This document shows, piece after piece, positions 54,101-64,000 of a DNA stretch of 64,000 nucleotides. The DNA comes from Onchidella celtica. Taxonomy: Eukaryota; Mollusca; Gastropoda; Systellommatophora; Onchidiidae. The stretch spans positions 39,700,846 through 39,764,845 of the forward strand of contig OZ007575.1 of the NCBI GenBank assembly GCA_963931925.1. Reading direction: 5' to 3'. Position 1 is the first letter of the stretch; each line of letters begins with the position of its first letter. The position numbers were made by a program, and so were the translations under genes. The notes beneath the pieces are model-generated. The model did not search any database. It was not told where the DNA came from and saw nothing but the letters and a program-made list of their open reading frames with translations.

Positions 54101-55844
54101 CCACATAATTAGAGGCCCATTTATTCATGTGTTTTCCCCCAACGCTTTAATTCGCTTTCTCCGCCAATTCAGTTCATCAAATTATAAACTATCAGGAAAC
54201 TAGTTCATTTATTCATCCGTACACGTGAACAAAACGCATAATTTTTATTTTTGTCTTTTTTTTCTGTATATGTGCATGAAGAAGGTCCCACAGATCAAAA
54301 GCCTGCAGTGTTTTTTATGAGTTTATCCTGGTCTTAAAAGTCACGTCCAGCATCCCCGTATCTGATCACTCCCTCAGCAAATACCACATTTTATCATTGT
54401 TGCTCCACCATAATCTTGCGCCTAATCCTACTACCGACCCACAATTGTGTTCGTTTATGCAGGTTCATAAAAATTATGTTTGTATTTTATAATTAGTAGG
54501 CCTATAATGATTAAGAAAAGGGCCAACTGTATTGTTGCCATCCAAGGAAAGAATTGGTGACTGAATGTGTGCTGCAGATTAAAATCAATGCTTGCCGCAG
54601 ATGAACGTTTTCATAACTTTTAAATCTGAATAAAATTATGTTAATAGTGGGGCATTATAAACTTTGTCTTTTAAATAGGACTTTGATCAGTGCGTATCTT
54701 GTTTCAGTGGCGCCGTTAATGTAATAAATCACAGCCATCAAAGCATTCCACTGGAAGTGTTAATGCTGAACAGAAATCCAACGAGTGGCACGAAGTTTAA
54801 TTGTTTTTTCTTCCAGTGTGGCCGTGGGACAATATCATTTTGCACCGAACAAGTGCCGCGTCGTGAATGCCTACAGATATCTGAATTTTGGAGCTTGTTC
54901 AAACCTGTAGGATACCACAACACGGGATTGTTCAAGTTCCATCACCCAGCACGGTAACTAACATCTTAGGTGCATGCGCGCGCGTGCCCCGCGCGCGTGC
55001 CCCCCCCCCCCCCCCATCTCTCTCTCTCTCTTTGGCTTTCTTACTTTTAAACTCATTTAAAATATTTTCCCTCCACTGCTTGACTGACATTTTGACGACA
55101 TGTGAGAGATTAAATGGCTTCGCCAAGAATTTAAACAACCTACAGAAAAAGATACGTGTGACCAGTTAAAACAATACCGTACTGAGAATATTTCCAGACT
55201 TCTCACGACAAATCCTTCCCTCTCCTACGCCAAAAAACGGACGAGCTGGTAAATTTTGGCCATTGTACAGAGAGAAGATAAATCAACCGTCCGGCGATAT
55301 CACCAACATCTTCGGACTATCTCTTCCTCCAATATATATTAATATAGAGCCAATGAAGTCATTGAAATGGTCTCCTAATGCGACTGCCATGCACAAGTAG
55401 GCCCTACAAAATGTGCACGGGGCGCATATCTGAAACCAAAATGCACCAGAATACAGGGCCGACAAGAGCTTGAGTCTAAAACTGTTAGTTAGTAGGAAGA
55501 ATGGGCCGAAATTTTATTATAAAAAAAAATAGTGGTGGGAGTCATTCATTGTGGTCCAATATTTGGTCCCCCCTTTTTTTTTACTCGATGCTACAGTCTA
55601 AATGACAGTTTCAAAAATTCTAAAGTTAATTTTCCTAAGTGTCAACTAATCCAGCCCAATCGCTTTGTATCAACCGAATGTGCTGATTCAGTTTCTGGTA
55701 TTTTTAAATAAAATGTAAAATTGTAAAATACAAAGATCTTTGTTTTGGCACCCTGTCGTAAGCCCACCGCACCGGAAACAATATTAATACGCGATCAATT
55801 CCGCGAACGCAATTTTCCTACCAGAATGGGTGTGTTGTGGGTGC
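51131..55844. other. Non-coding stretch, no gene recognised
   Basis: 4.7 kb of AT-rich DNA with long homopolymer runs (C near 51391-51406, G near 52039, T near 53950, C near 54998-55013) and a CT run near 55018. ORFs of 60-95 codons occur on both strands, but none has signal peptide, domain or splice context that I can support. Confidence 0.5.
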
Positions 55845-55970
55845 CCATGAAATCTGTAGTAAGACTGTGGGATGTGGGAAGCTTTCTAGACCAAACAGAG
55901 AGAGAGCTATCGAACAGTGAGTTCGCAGGTTGATCCCGGATTACGCCGGGTACCTCATCTGGTAAAATAA
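55845..55970 (+). repeat. Possible SINE fragment
   Basis: gttcgcaggttgatcccgga resembles a pol III box B, with gtagtaagactgtggg about 70 bases before as a loose box A. Weak. Confidence 0.3.
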
Positions 55971-58264
55971 AAATTTTTTTACAAAAAGTTTGTCCGGACC
56001 TGCTACTAAGAATTGTCGGTTGAACGAAAGTACTTCCTCGTGTCCATTCACTTATATTCAGTGAACCTGCTATTGCTTTTTACCTGTACAGGTCAGTGAT
56101 GTTGGATTCGATCTTTTGTCACTGGACCGAGTTTCTTCCATCTTCATCCCAAACCCACCAATTTTGAATCTATCCACGGCAGAGCTCACCACTGATTTGA
56201 ACATCCGATATACAAAGAAAAACAAAAAAAAAACATATTAACTTTGTCCTCTGGCGGAACATTTTTCACTGATCAAGAGGTGAGACAGTCTTCTAGCATG
56301 CTTCTGTTCTTATAATGTAAAATAAACGCGATGCATGTTAGTTTGGAACATCCACGGCAAATGTGAAATGGAAAGATTCCAGAGATATGCCCAAACCATG
56401 CAGCGGCGACTGGGTGTTGTCTGAGGCGCCTCTGCATTAAAATTTTAATAATGCTTCTTACAACATTAATTTATTCTTCAATGTCGCATACAATTCTTCT
56501 ACCTGCCTTATTTACATCAATGCATTGTACTATGTCAGAAAATCCACCATTTAGGCCTTCATTGCTGGATCATGGAAACAATAAGTCAATTAGTGCATAG
56601 CTTCAACCGTGTGAATGAGATCTTTGTAGAGATAGTTACTCTTACATCCTCGTGACATAATTTTGCTGTTGTGTGTCAAGAATATCCGCTAAGCGCTGTC
56701 ACGCGACTACAGAACAGTACTGGGATCATTCGGTTCAGCCGACATTCTGTTAAGGGAAGACGTATACTGTAATTTATTTGTTAGTTTTGTTCGCTAAGAC
56801 ATTAATTTGGTTTTCATCTTTCTGTAAACAAGCTGTACTTGACTACTAAGATGGCATTGTCAAGGTTAATGCTATGAACCCGTCCTAATGTCAAGTCGCG
56901 TCGTCTCCAATGCTGCTAGTGCTAGCGTCAGCGTGGGAACGACAGGCGCGATATAACGTTATAATCTGAAACAGTGGAAACATAGTTTCAGGCAGGCAAT
57001 TGAAGATGTAACATACTTAAGAATTCACTAACTGCGAGCTGGACCTGCTTGCCTCGGTTTTTGATGTTTTATAGTGTGTCAACAAAACAAGAATGACTTC
57101 CTGGGGGGGAGGGGGGTGGTCATAGTGGACATGAGAAGAGCATGACTAGTGCTGCAAAACTAACGTTTTGCGAACTTACCGATATACGTGATGTGCATAA
57201 GATTATGTGTTACCGATACACAGATCAGAGAATAAAGTAATTGCCTAATTACGGAAAACGCGGATGAAGTATGTGCATTTCACACAGGAACTGCGCAAGA
57301 ATTCACATATCGGGATCTGCGCAAGAGTTTATAAATTGATTGTCCCCGAAAACGTCATGGTTAACTCCACATTGATTCTGCGTGAGAGACAGACAAGACA
57401 TGGACAGAATGGAGGATAGACTCATAGATGGCACGGCACAGAAAATTATAGCACTAGCAGAAACCATTAACAAAAATAAATTCTACAGGACTGAGCATAA
57501 GCGATATGGTTTTGATGTAACAGGCAGACAGACTATTTGGGGATTAATAAACATATTGCATCGTCGAAAGATTTTGAGTTCGAGTTTGGGTTTAACGACG
57601 CTTCGGCGCGATAATGGCCACTTTGCATCTTTCGCGGTCTTATGGGGTACTTTCCAGAAAAGGGATTATTCGAACAGGACAACAGTGGATATGTAGATCC
57701 TCGTCCAAAAATAATTAAGTTTCAAATAAAAAGTGGAGAAAGTGTAACCAGGAGTGCTATGCTAGCCTACATAAATTTTGAGACTGGAGTCCCGAAAGAG
57801 ACATGGTTAGATAGACAACTTGGGGATCAACTGGCGGCAGTAACGTAAAGCCAACCGTGAAATATTCACTGTCGATCTACATAATAAATAAATGCTAATT
57901 AATTAAGTGAAAAATGGGAATTGTCTGTATGTAAGCGTCCGCGCTTTATTCGGAAACTACTAGAGAAACTTAGAGCCTAAGATATATCGTGATTCAGCAT
58001 CACCAAAGGAAGATCTCTGTATCACTTGTTTGGACCGATGACAGGTTAAGGACAAAAAAAAAAATGCAAGACAGACATAGAGCAAAATACTGTAAACGTG
58101 GCTAAACTTCTTCTAGTTCTAGCCTGTGACGCCTTGCTGTTCGCCACAAACCCCGGACACAATAATAATTAATATGCACCCTAAGATAAATTAAATTTTT
58201 ATTGGTTCGAGATCTTAAGAATAGCAGTAGTGACCTAAGAGTAAATTATTGAAGAAAAGCAAAT
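55971..58264. other. Non-coding stretch with a Jockey 3'-end fragment
   Basis: No supported gene. An ORF at 57382-57696 on the plus strand has no family resemblance and crosses the LINE fragment at 57568-57650. A G-rich run lies near 57103-57119. Confidence 0.45.
57568..57650 (-). repeat. Short copy of the Jockey 3' end
   Basis: gagtttgggtttaacgac with gcgcgataatggccactttg matches, inverted, the end of the element near 23800-23880. Truncated. Confidence 0.7.
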
Positions 58265-58580
58265 AGACGGAAGGGCAGGAGCGATAACCTTAAGGAGATG
58301 AGGGGGAGAGGAGGAGACTGGGAGAGGTGGAGAAAGAAAGAGGACAGGGACGGGAAGGAGATGAAGACGACAGAGGAAGGTGAGGAGAGGTGGGGAGAGG
58401 GAAGAGAAGGAGAGGAAGGAGCGGGGATGGGGAGAAGATGAAAGAGTGGGGAAATGAAGGAGAGATGGGGAGGGGCAAGAGGAGGAGAGGTGGGGGCAAG
58501 GAGAAGTAGGAAGGGATAAGGAAGGAGGAGAGGTGAGGACAGCTTGGGCGGGGGAGGAGGAGAAAGGGGAGGAGAGGGGG
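58265..58580 (+). repeat. Purine-rich GGA/GAGG tract
   Basis: About 300 bases almost wholly A and G on the plus strand (GGAGAGG, GGGGAGG). The Ser/Pro ORFs on the minus strand are artefacts of this composition. Confidence 0.95.
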
Positions 58581-59329
58581 TCAGAGTTTATGCCGAGCAT
58601 TCCCGGGTAACTTGGACAGTGAAAAAAAATGTGCTTTACTGTCCAATAATAATTATGACATTAACTTCTAGTCAGAAAACGCAAAATGAACAGATTGTCC
58701 AGGGATTGAATGAAGCAACTTTTTTTTTGCTGGTTCACAAAGTGTCGTGATTTTCTGAAGTAACTATGGTGTGGTATCGAACTGCATACTAGTAAATGGC
58801 TTATTTGTTCTGCGCGCTAATTCTCCTAAAACAATTATTAAAGGATCTGCGCATACGACTACGCAAGGCGAGAAACAGACAAACTGCCAAGTTTTCGACA
58901 TATAAAACCCATAACTTTAGCAAAGAACAATTTCTTTTAACTTAAAGAATTGTGTTACCGGCAAAGAAAGAAATTATTTCATCAGTGACTAAGCATGGAT
59001 GATGAGTAGAAATTACTTTGGTTTTTTTTCGAAATGCGAAAATGTTAACGGCCACTCCTTGGAAAAAGTTGAGAGGACAATGAAGATGTGGCTGCAACGA
59101 CTGGTGTTTTGGCAATAATGATTATTTTATTTTTTATTGTGTATGGGCTGTCTGCAGTGCTTAACTACGCAGGATATACATCAAATGACTGCTCTATCCC
59201 CTCTAAAATTAAAATAAGCAAAATTACAAGGGGCACCCACCCTTTGATAATTCAGTGTAAATGACAAATTACAGTTTGGCATTGGTAAGTATGCGATCTT
59301 CTGTGCATAAATATCAGTATCCTTTATGG
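58581..59329. other. Non-coding stretch
   Basis: AT-rich, nothing recognised on either strand. Confidence 0.5.
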
Positions 59330-59333
59330 AAGT

Positions 59334-59640
59334 GCATAGGTAGGGAAGATATCCCCCACCTATACACTTTGCATAGGTAGGGAAGACACCCCCTACCTAT
59401 TCACCTTGCATAGGTAGGGAAGATATCCTCTGCCTATTCACTTTGCATAGGTAAGGAAGATATCCCCAGCCTGTGCAATCCCTATTGCAGAGAAGATATT
59501 ATTTCTTGACTATTCACTTAACTTAGGCAAGGAAAATATTTTTGTCTCTGCATATTTTTTAGGTCGGGAAGATATTCCTTGTGTAATAGGCCTACTTTGC
59601 TTAGGCAGGGAAGATAGTCCTTTCTACCTGTATTTTGCCT
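59334..59640 (+). repeat. 37-bp tandem repeat
   Basis: Units begin gcataggtagggaagatatc at 59334, 59371, 59408 and 59445, so the period is 37. Later units to about 59625 are increasingly diverged. Similar inverted units occur at 60861-60910. Confidence 0.9.
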
Positions 59641-59783
59641 GCTCTGTTTGCGATAGCTATGAAACATAATTATACATAATGGTCATGTATCACACTCATC
59701 ATCCGGCGGTAAGCAGTGCTTATCCCCATTACCTCCCATTGGCGACAGCAAACCTAACCTACCTCTGTCAAAATATGGCAAAA
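59571..59783. repeat. 213-bp inverted repeat, left arm
   Basis: From gatattccttgtgtaatagg to atatggcaaaa. Matches the reverse complement of 61223-61435 with only a few mismatches (for example tttgcgat against tgtgcgat, and attatac against attgtac). Confidence 0.93.
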
Positions 59784-61222
59784 TTAAAAAGAAAAAGCTG
59801 TAAGAGGAAAGATTTTCTGTTGTTCTTATGCTTCTTCAATTTACGTTCATGTGAGAGGGAACAATGAATTTGACAGGCTTTAATTTTAAGCCCATGGAGC
59901 CAGAATGTAATTACATGTATTATTGTAATTGAGCATGGCACCTATGAAAAGTCCAGAGTGGATCTATTGGGAGAGGAGCAAGGGGAACTAGCTGTTTCCT
60001 GCCTGCTCAGGAAAACATACAGTAAAGCACATGTAGATACACGAAGAATATATCGGCATTTAATTTGTTGAGGCACTTGTAGGTCAAGCATTCCAGGGAA
60101 TTTCCCAGCCAGCACCCCTGCGTCAATCCGACGTATTTGTGCAAGATATCCCCGTAGAGTAGGTAGGATTACCGTAGGGGTGGGGTCCCTACATCAAACA
60201 GACGTCGGTCAATGCTGTAAACAGCGGATCTACGAGGAACAATACCATTGCTTTGTGCAAACATCCTATACAGAGGACTACCTTAGGGTTGCTGGCTGGA
60301 GTGATACGACTACGCAGTAGTTCGACGATCGAACCCTTCACATTTCAGGTCATTCTCCACAAATTACACGGGAGGGGAGAAACAAAAATTTTGAAACTAT
60401 TTGAAGCTAATTTGCTTCTTGCAAGTGCAGTATTGTCCACGCAGATTTTTTTGTTTGTTTGTTTTTCAATTTTGGGAATAAAGAAATCGTCTGATCCCCC
60501 CCCCCCCCCACACACACAAGTTCAGTAAGCGCATGGTTATGTCCATGCTGCCGCACCACGAGTTCGGCTTCCCTCTTGACCTTCTCTGCTCGGAGTGGGC
60601 GATGGAGCAGCGAGCCTTTGTCCCTACGTTTTGCTTTGAGCTCAGTCTAGGCTGTTTGTCTGTCTCCTGTCTTTGCTGACTCGCCGACTGATTCGAATGA
60701 TTTTGATTCATATAACCTCCTGTCGTCGACTGACTCGAATCGCGAGTCGCTCCTGCCGCCACTGGCTTGCCGACAACTAATTCTAAGATCGCGATTTAAA
60801 TCAAACGAACTAAATTTAGACCAATAATAATTCCACGTTTAGTGATGACGTAGTACACTATCTTCCCTACCTATGCAAAGTGCATAGGGGGGGAATATCT
60901 TCCCTCCCTATGCACTTCCACAAAAAATATAGCTTAGCAGCCAAACCTACGAGCAGGGGCCAAACCCCGGCCAAATTATTAATACGGTCAATCTAACAGC
61001 AAAAAATTTGGCCTACGTATAGCCAAATTGGTAAAACGATGGAAAATGCACCAAACCGGAAAAGATATTTGATGCGACCTTGGCCTGGTGACTTCGTTTT
61101 TTAATTTTTTCTTTTTTTTTTTTATTATAAAAAAAAATATTAATTGCGGTAATGGTTGCCATTAAGGCTCAGGTTGCGGCCGCAAGTTGCCAGTTGCGGC
61201 CGCGACAAACTCTGATGACAGT
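59784..61222. other. Spacer between the inverted arms
   Basis: 1.44 kb. Contains a poly-C run near 60497-60509, an inverted block related to the 37-bp repeat (60861-60910), and two gttgcggccgc words near 61175 and 61193. No coding sequence supported. Confidence 0.5.
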
Positions 61223-61435
61223 TTTTGCCATATTTTGACAGAGGTAGGTTAGGTTTGCTGTCGCCAATGGGAGGTAATGGGGATAAGCACTGCTTACCGC
61301 CGGATGATGAGTGTGATACATGACCATTATGTACAATTATGTTTCATAGCTATCGCACACAGAGCAGGCAAAATACAGGTAGAAAGGACTATCTTCCCTG
61401 CCTAAGCAAAGTAGGCCTATTACACAAGGAATATC
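61223..61435. repeat. 213-bp inverted repeat, right arm
   Basis: Partner of 59571-59783 in the opposite direction. Confidence 0.93.
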
Positions 61436-63262
61436 AAGGATATTATATGAGGTAACCGCCATCGCCCGGAATAAACCCGTGCTTCCATCCCTCTCTCTCG
61501 CTCTCTCTTTCTCTCCAGTACAGTAATAATCCAAAGTCTTGCTTCAAAACTCATGGGCGCCAGGGGGCACAATGCACCTAATTGAATGGGTGTCAAAATT
61601 AATAATACATTTATTTGTAGTCTCCCGTGCGGTGGGCTTGTCAAAGGGAGGACACACAGAAAAAAAAAAAAAAGTCCTTGTAGACCAATTTTACATTTTT
61701 ACAACTTTAAACAAACAAAAATGCCTGAAACTCGAATAAACGCAACAGAGCAATAGAAAAGAAAATGGGTAAGATTAGTTGATGAGAAAATCAATTTCAT
61801 AATTCTTATGGCTTTTTATATAGGCTGTTGCATTGAGGAAAAAATGGCTCGAAGTTACCCCACATGAAGTCCTTCCGCCACTATTTTTTTTTTTTATAGT
61901 AACTGTGGAGAGATAGCATGTTTCATACTTGTTGAAAAATAATGCCATAGTGAGAATTATGACAGAAGATATTGAACGTCGAAACAAATAGTTACCCAAA
62001 TAAATAGAATGGTGGAAATAAGCAGCTGCATCCTGGAATTTCAAGTCACATCACAGAGAAATAAATAGCCGAAGGAAAAGCCTGTTGGACACACTCAGTT
62101 TTGAACTACTTCATTTCTATACTGCACGTTTGACAAGGAAATGGTTTCCTGTTTGCGTGAATATCGGAAACAGACAAAATCAGTGTCCGGTATTTGCTGG
62201 TATATTTGTAGGTCCAATACGACCAGTCAAGCAAATCATACCAGCTGACAAAAAAGTCAAGAGTGATATGAAGTGCGAGTTGCGCCACACGGTAAGACCA
62301 AGAGGTTGGTGAGTGCGGTTAACGGCGGTCGCACATAGGGCGGGCAGAGAAAGGCGTGTCACATTACACTCCAGCACTTTCGCCAGTTCTTTGACGCTCC
62401 TAGTAATAATGGACTATCGTGTTTCTTTTTCTTTCTTTTTTTTTCTGCCTCTCTCTCCCGAGTCCCTGTATTGTTCGAATCGTTACTTACTCATTCAAAG
62501 TCTCACACACACACAGTTCATTCCTTCACATGATGAGGCGGTTACATCGGACGATGAGAAAGGACAAGGGGGAGGGGTAACGTCTAGAATACAGTATAGT
62601 TTTTAGATAGCATACAGTAGTTTTTAGAGGAAATGAGACACATCGAAATTCGCATCTAGCTCCCTCGTAGGGCAATGCATCACACATCTTTTCCATGCTT
62701 CTGTGCCAGAGCTAAATTTCAAGCATTATGATGTTGAGTCGTGGGGTGTGACAGGTGTCTATGTGGTACTAAAAGTAGTTTATTATTAAGAGAAGACGCA
62801 ATAGATAAAATCACAGAAAACAGTAGTTTCCGTTTCTGCTTTCGCTTGGTTAACACCGTTCGCTTAACAGAGTTTTTATCGTATGTGAATATAATAGTAA
62901 TAATATATTCCGACAACCACAATGAATAAGATACCGGTATAAATAAAGCAGGCACAGTCCAAGAGGAATGACCTCAGAGGGCTGGAATGATTATTGATGT
63001 TATGAAATAAATTAATGTAAGACTTTATGTGAAGCGTGAAGCACAATGCATGTTGGATATACCACAGACAATTACAACGCCACGAGGGACATTAAATTTC
63101 CAGAATGTCGGTCTTCATAGACTGACAGAGCTGCGAAACATGGTGTGAATCATACAATTATCATAATCATGTTCCCTTTTCGGTAACCACATGAATCTCA
63201 CGTCTTGAGCTCACGGCAGATTTCTTCAGGCAAAAATCATAGGGCGGGACTTCTGACTTATA
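61436..63262. other. Non-coding stretch
   Basis: No gene recognised. Contains a CT run near 61490-61515 and poly-A and poly-T runs near 61660 and 61885. Confidence 0.45.
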
Positions 63263-63624
63263 ACCGTGTTTCTCAAGCTTTTTTGCCCCACGCCCCACTT
63301 CAATGTTAAAAAAAAGAAAAAACGTGCGCCCTTCAACGCTTGTAGCGAGCGACCAAGAACACATCGGCTAGGCTGCGCATAGCCATTAAAGTAAGGTCGT
63401 GCATCCAGTAAGTTCGATGTTTTAATCCGAGCTAAATAAGGAAACCACCAACATAACATAAACAAACAACAATTTAGCTATAATAGTTTAGTTAAAATGC
63501 ACTAAGATATGAAATTAAGATTTCCACGAAAAATCCTGACGCCCCATTCTGAAGTCTCATGCCCCACCAAAATACTGCCACGCCCCACCGATGGAGCGTG
63601 TATCCCACTTGGAGAAGCACTGGT
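63263..63624. mobile_element. Possible short DNA transposon (hAT-like MITE)
   Basis: Ends are imperfect inverted repeats: accgtgtttctcaag at 63263-63277 and cttggagaagcactggt at 63608-63624. Both are followed inward by gcccca- or cccac-rich sequence, a look common in hAT non-autonomous elements. A target duplication was not confirmed. Confidence 0.35.
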
Positions 63625-64000
63625 CGACAATGTGTATCATTTGGAAAGACAAAAGTTTTTGCCAGAGGGGAAGGGTGTGCGACCAAAGATAGTAGATTGA
63701 TAAGATCAGACACTCCCTTCTTCGGGCTTCTTCTTAAGTTGAAATACCGTTTACATCCTGTCACGGGCACCGCCCATTCTCGGCGCGCAGAGCCAGAGCT
63801 TCGCACAATGGATTTGCATAGAAAATAAGACACAACACCTATCGGTTTCACTTCCAGAGGTAGTTTCACCGTCAAAATATTTTTAAAGTATGTAGTTTGC
63901 AATTAATAATTAATTTTTCTACAAAGCAAAGCTAAATAGTAAAAAAGGGAGGGTGAAGGAACGGAAAAGAGAGCGAAACAGATTTTTCACGAGATGGCTC
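63625..64000. other. Right edge, nothing recognised
   Basis: AT-rich sequence to the window end without supported coding or repeat structure. Confidence 0.45.

Noticed and set aside
57382..57848. Two consecutive plus-strand ORFs
   Set aside because: The first crosses a LINE fragment and neither resembles a known family.
58235..58600. Ser/Pro-rich minus-strand ORFs
   Set aside because: Products of the purine-rich tract.
1..64000. CRISPR arrays, operons, rRNA or intact tRNA genes
   Set aside because: None seen. The sequence is eukaryotic and only diverged tRNA-like SINE pieces were found.

Overview
The window is animal nuclear DNA: AT-rich, intron-bearing, crowded with retrotransposons of several clades, and carrying a Notch-ligand-type gene. 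The mix of elements (Jockey-like, RTE-like, CR1/L2-like, an EN-RT LINE and a Gypsy element) and the large introns fit a lophotrochozoan, most likely a mollusc. That placement is inference.

One protein-coding gene dominates. It runs on the minus strand from at least 47426 down to 2281. I could chain fourteen coding exons by splice sites, reading phase and domain continuity: 14,253 nt, a multiple of three, giving about 4,750 residues without an in-frame stop. The signal-peptide exon upstream was not found. The N-terminal 608 residues hold an MNNL domain, a DSL domain and ten EGF repeats, which is the layout of a Delta/Jagged-type Notch ligand. A 62-base linker exon then joins this head, in phase, to a single 12.4-kb terminal exon. 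That exon encodes about 2,500 residues of acidic SGEGE repeats (the Ser-Gly-X-Gly context for glycosaminoglycan attachment), a Thr-rich region with thirteen 31-residue repeats, and a basic, Tyr-rich C-terminus ending in eight Arg and one Lys. No transmembrane segment is visible, so the product looks like a secreted giant proteoglycan-like protein with a Notch-ligand head. I do not recognise this architecture.

The introns hold most of the mobile DNA. From low to high coordinates these are: a decayed Jockey-like LINE split by an RTE-like LINE and an 83-bp inverted-repeat segment (19870-23880); a tRNA-like SINE; a 3.2-kb foldback element with 6-bp target duplications (25892-29068); a CR1/L2-like remnant (30560-31320); a long CT microsatellite; and an 8.3-kb Gypsy element with paired LTRs (38219-46485) whose gag is fused in frame to an inserted LINE.

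From 47.4 to 64 kb I see no supported coding sequence. This stretch would be the 5' intron or flank of the gene. It holds truncated Jockey 3' ends, SINE-like and simple repeats, a 37-bp tandem repeat, and a pair of 213-bp near-identical inverted arms about 1.4 kb apart. The left end (1-900) has a possible transposase fragment and small palindromic tandem repeats.
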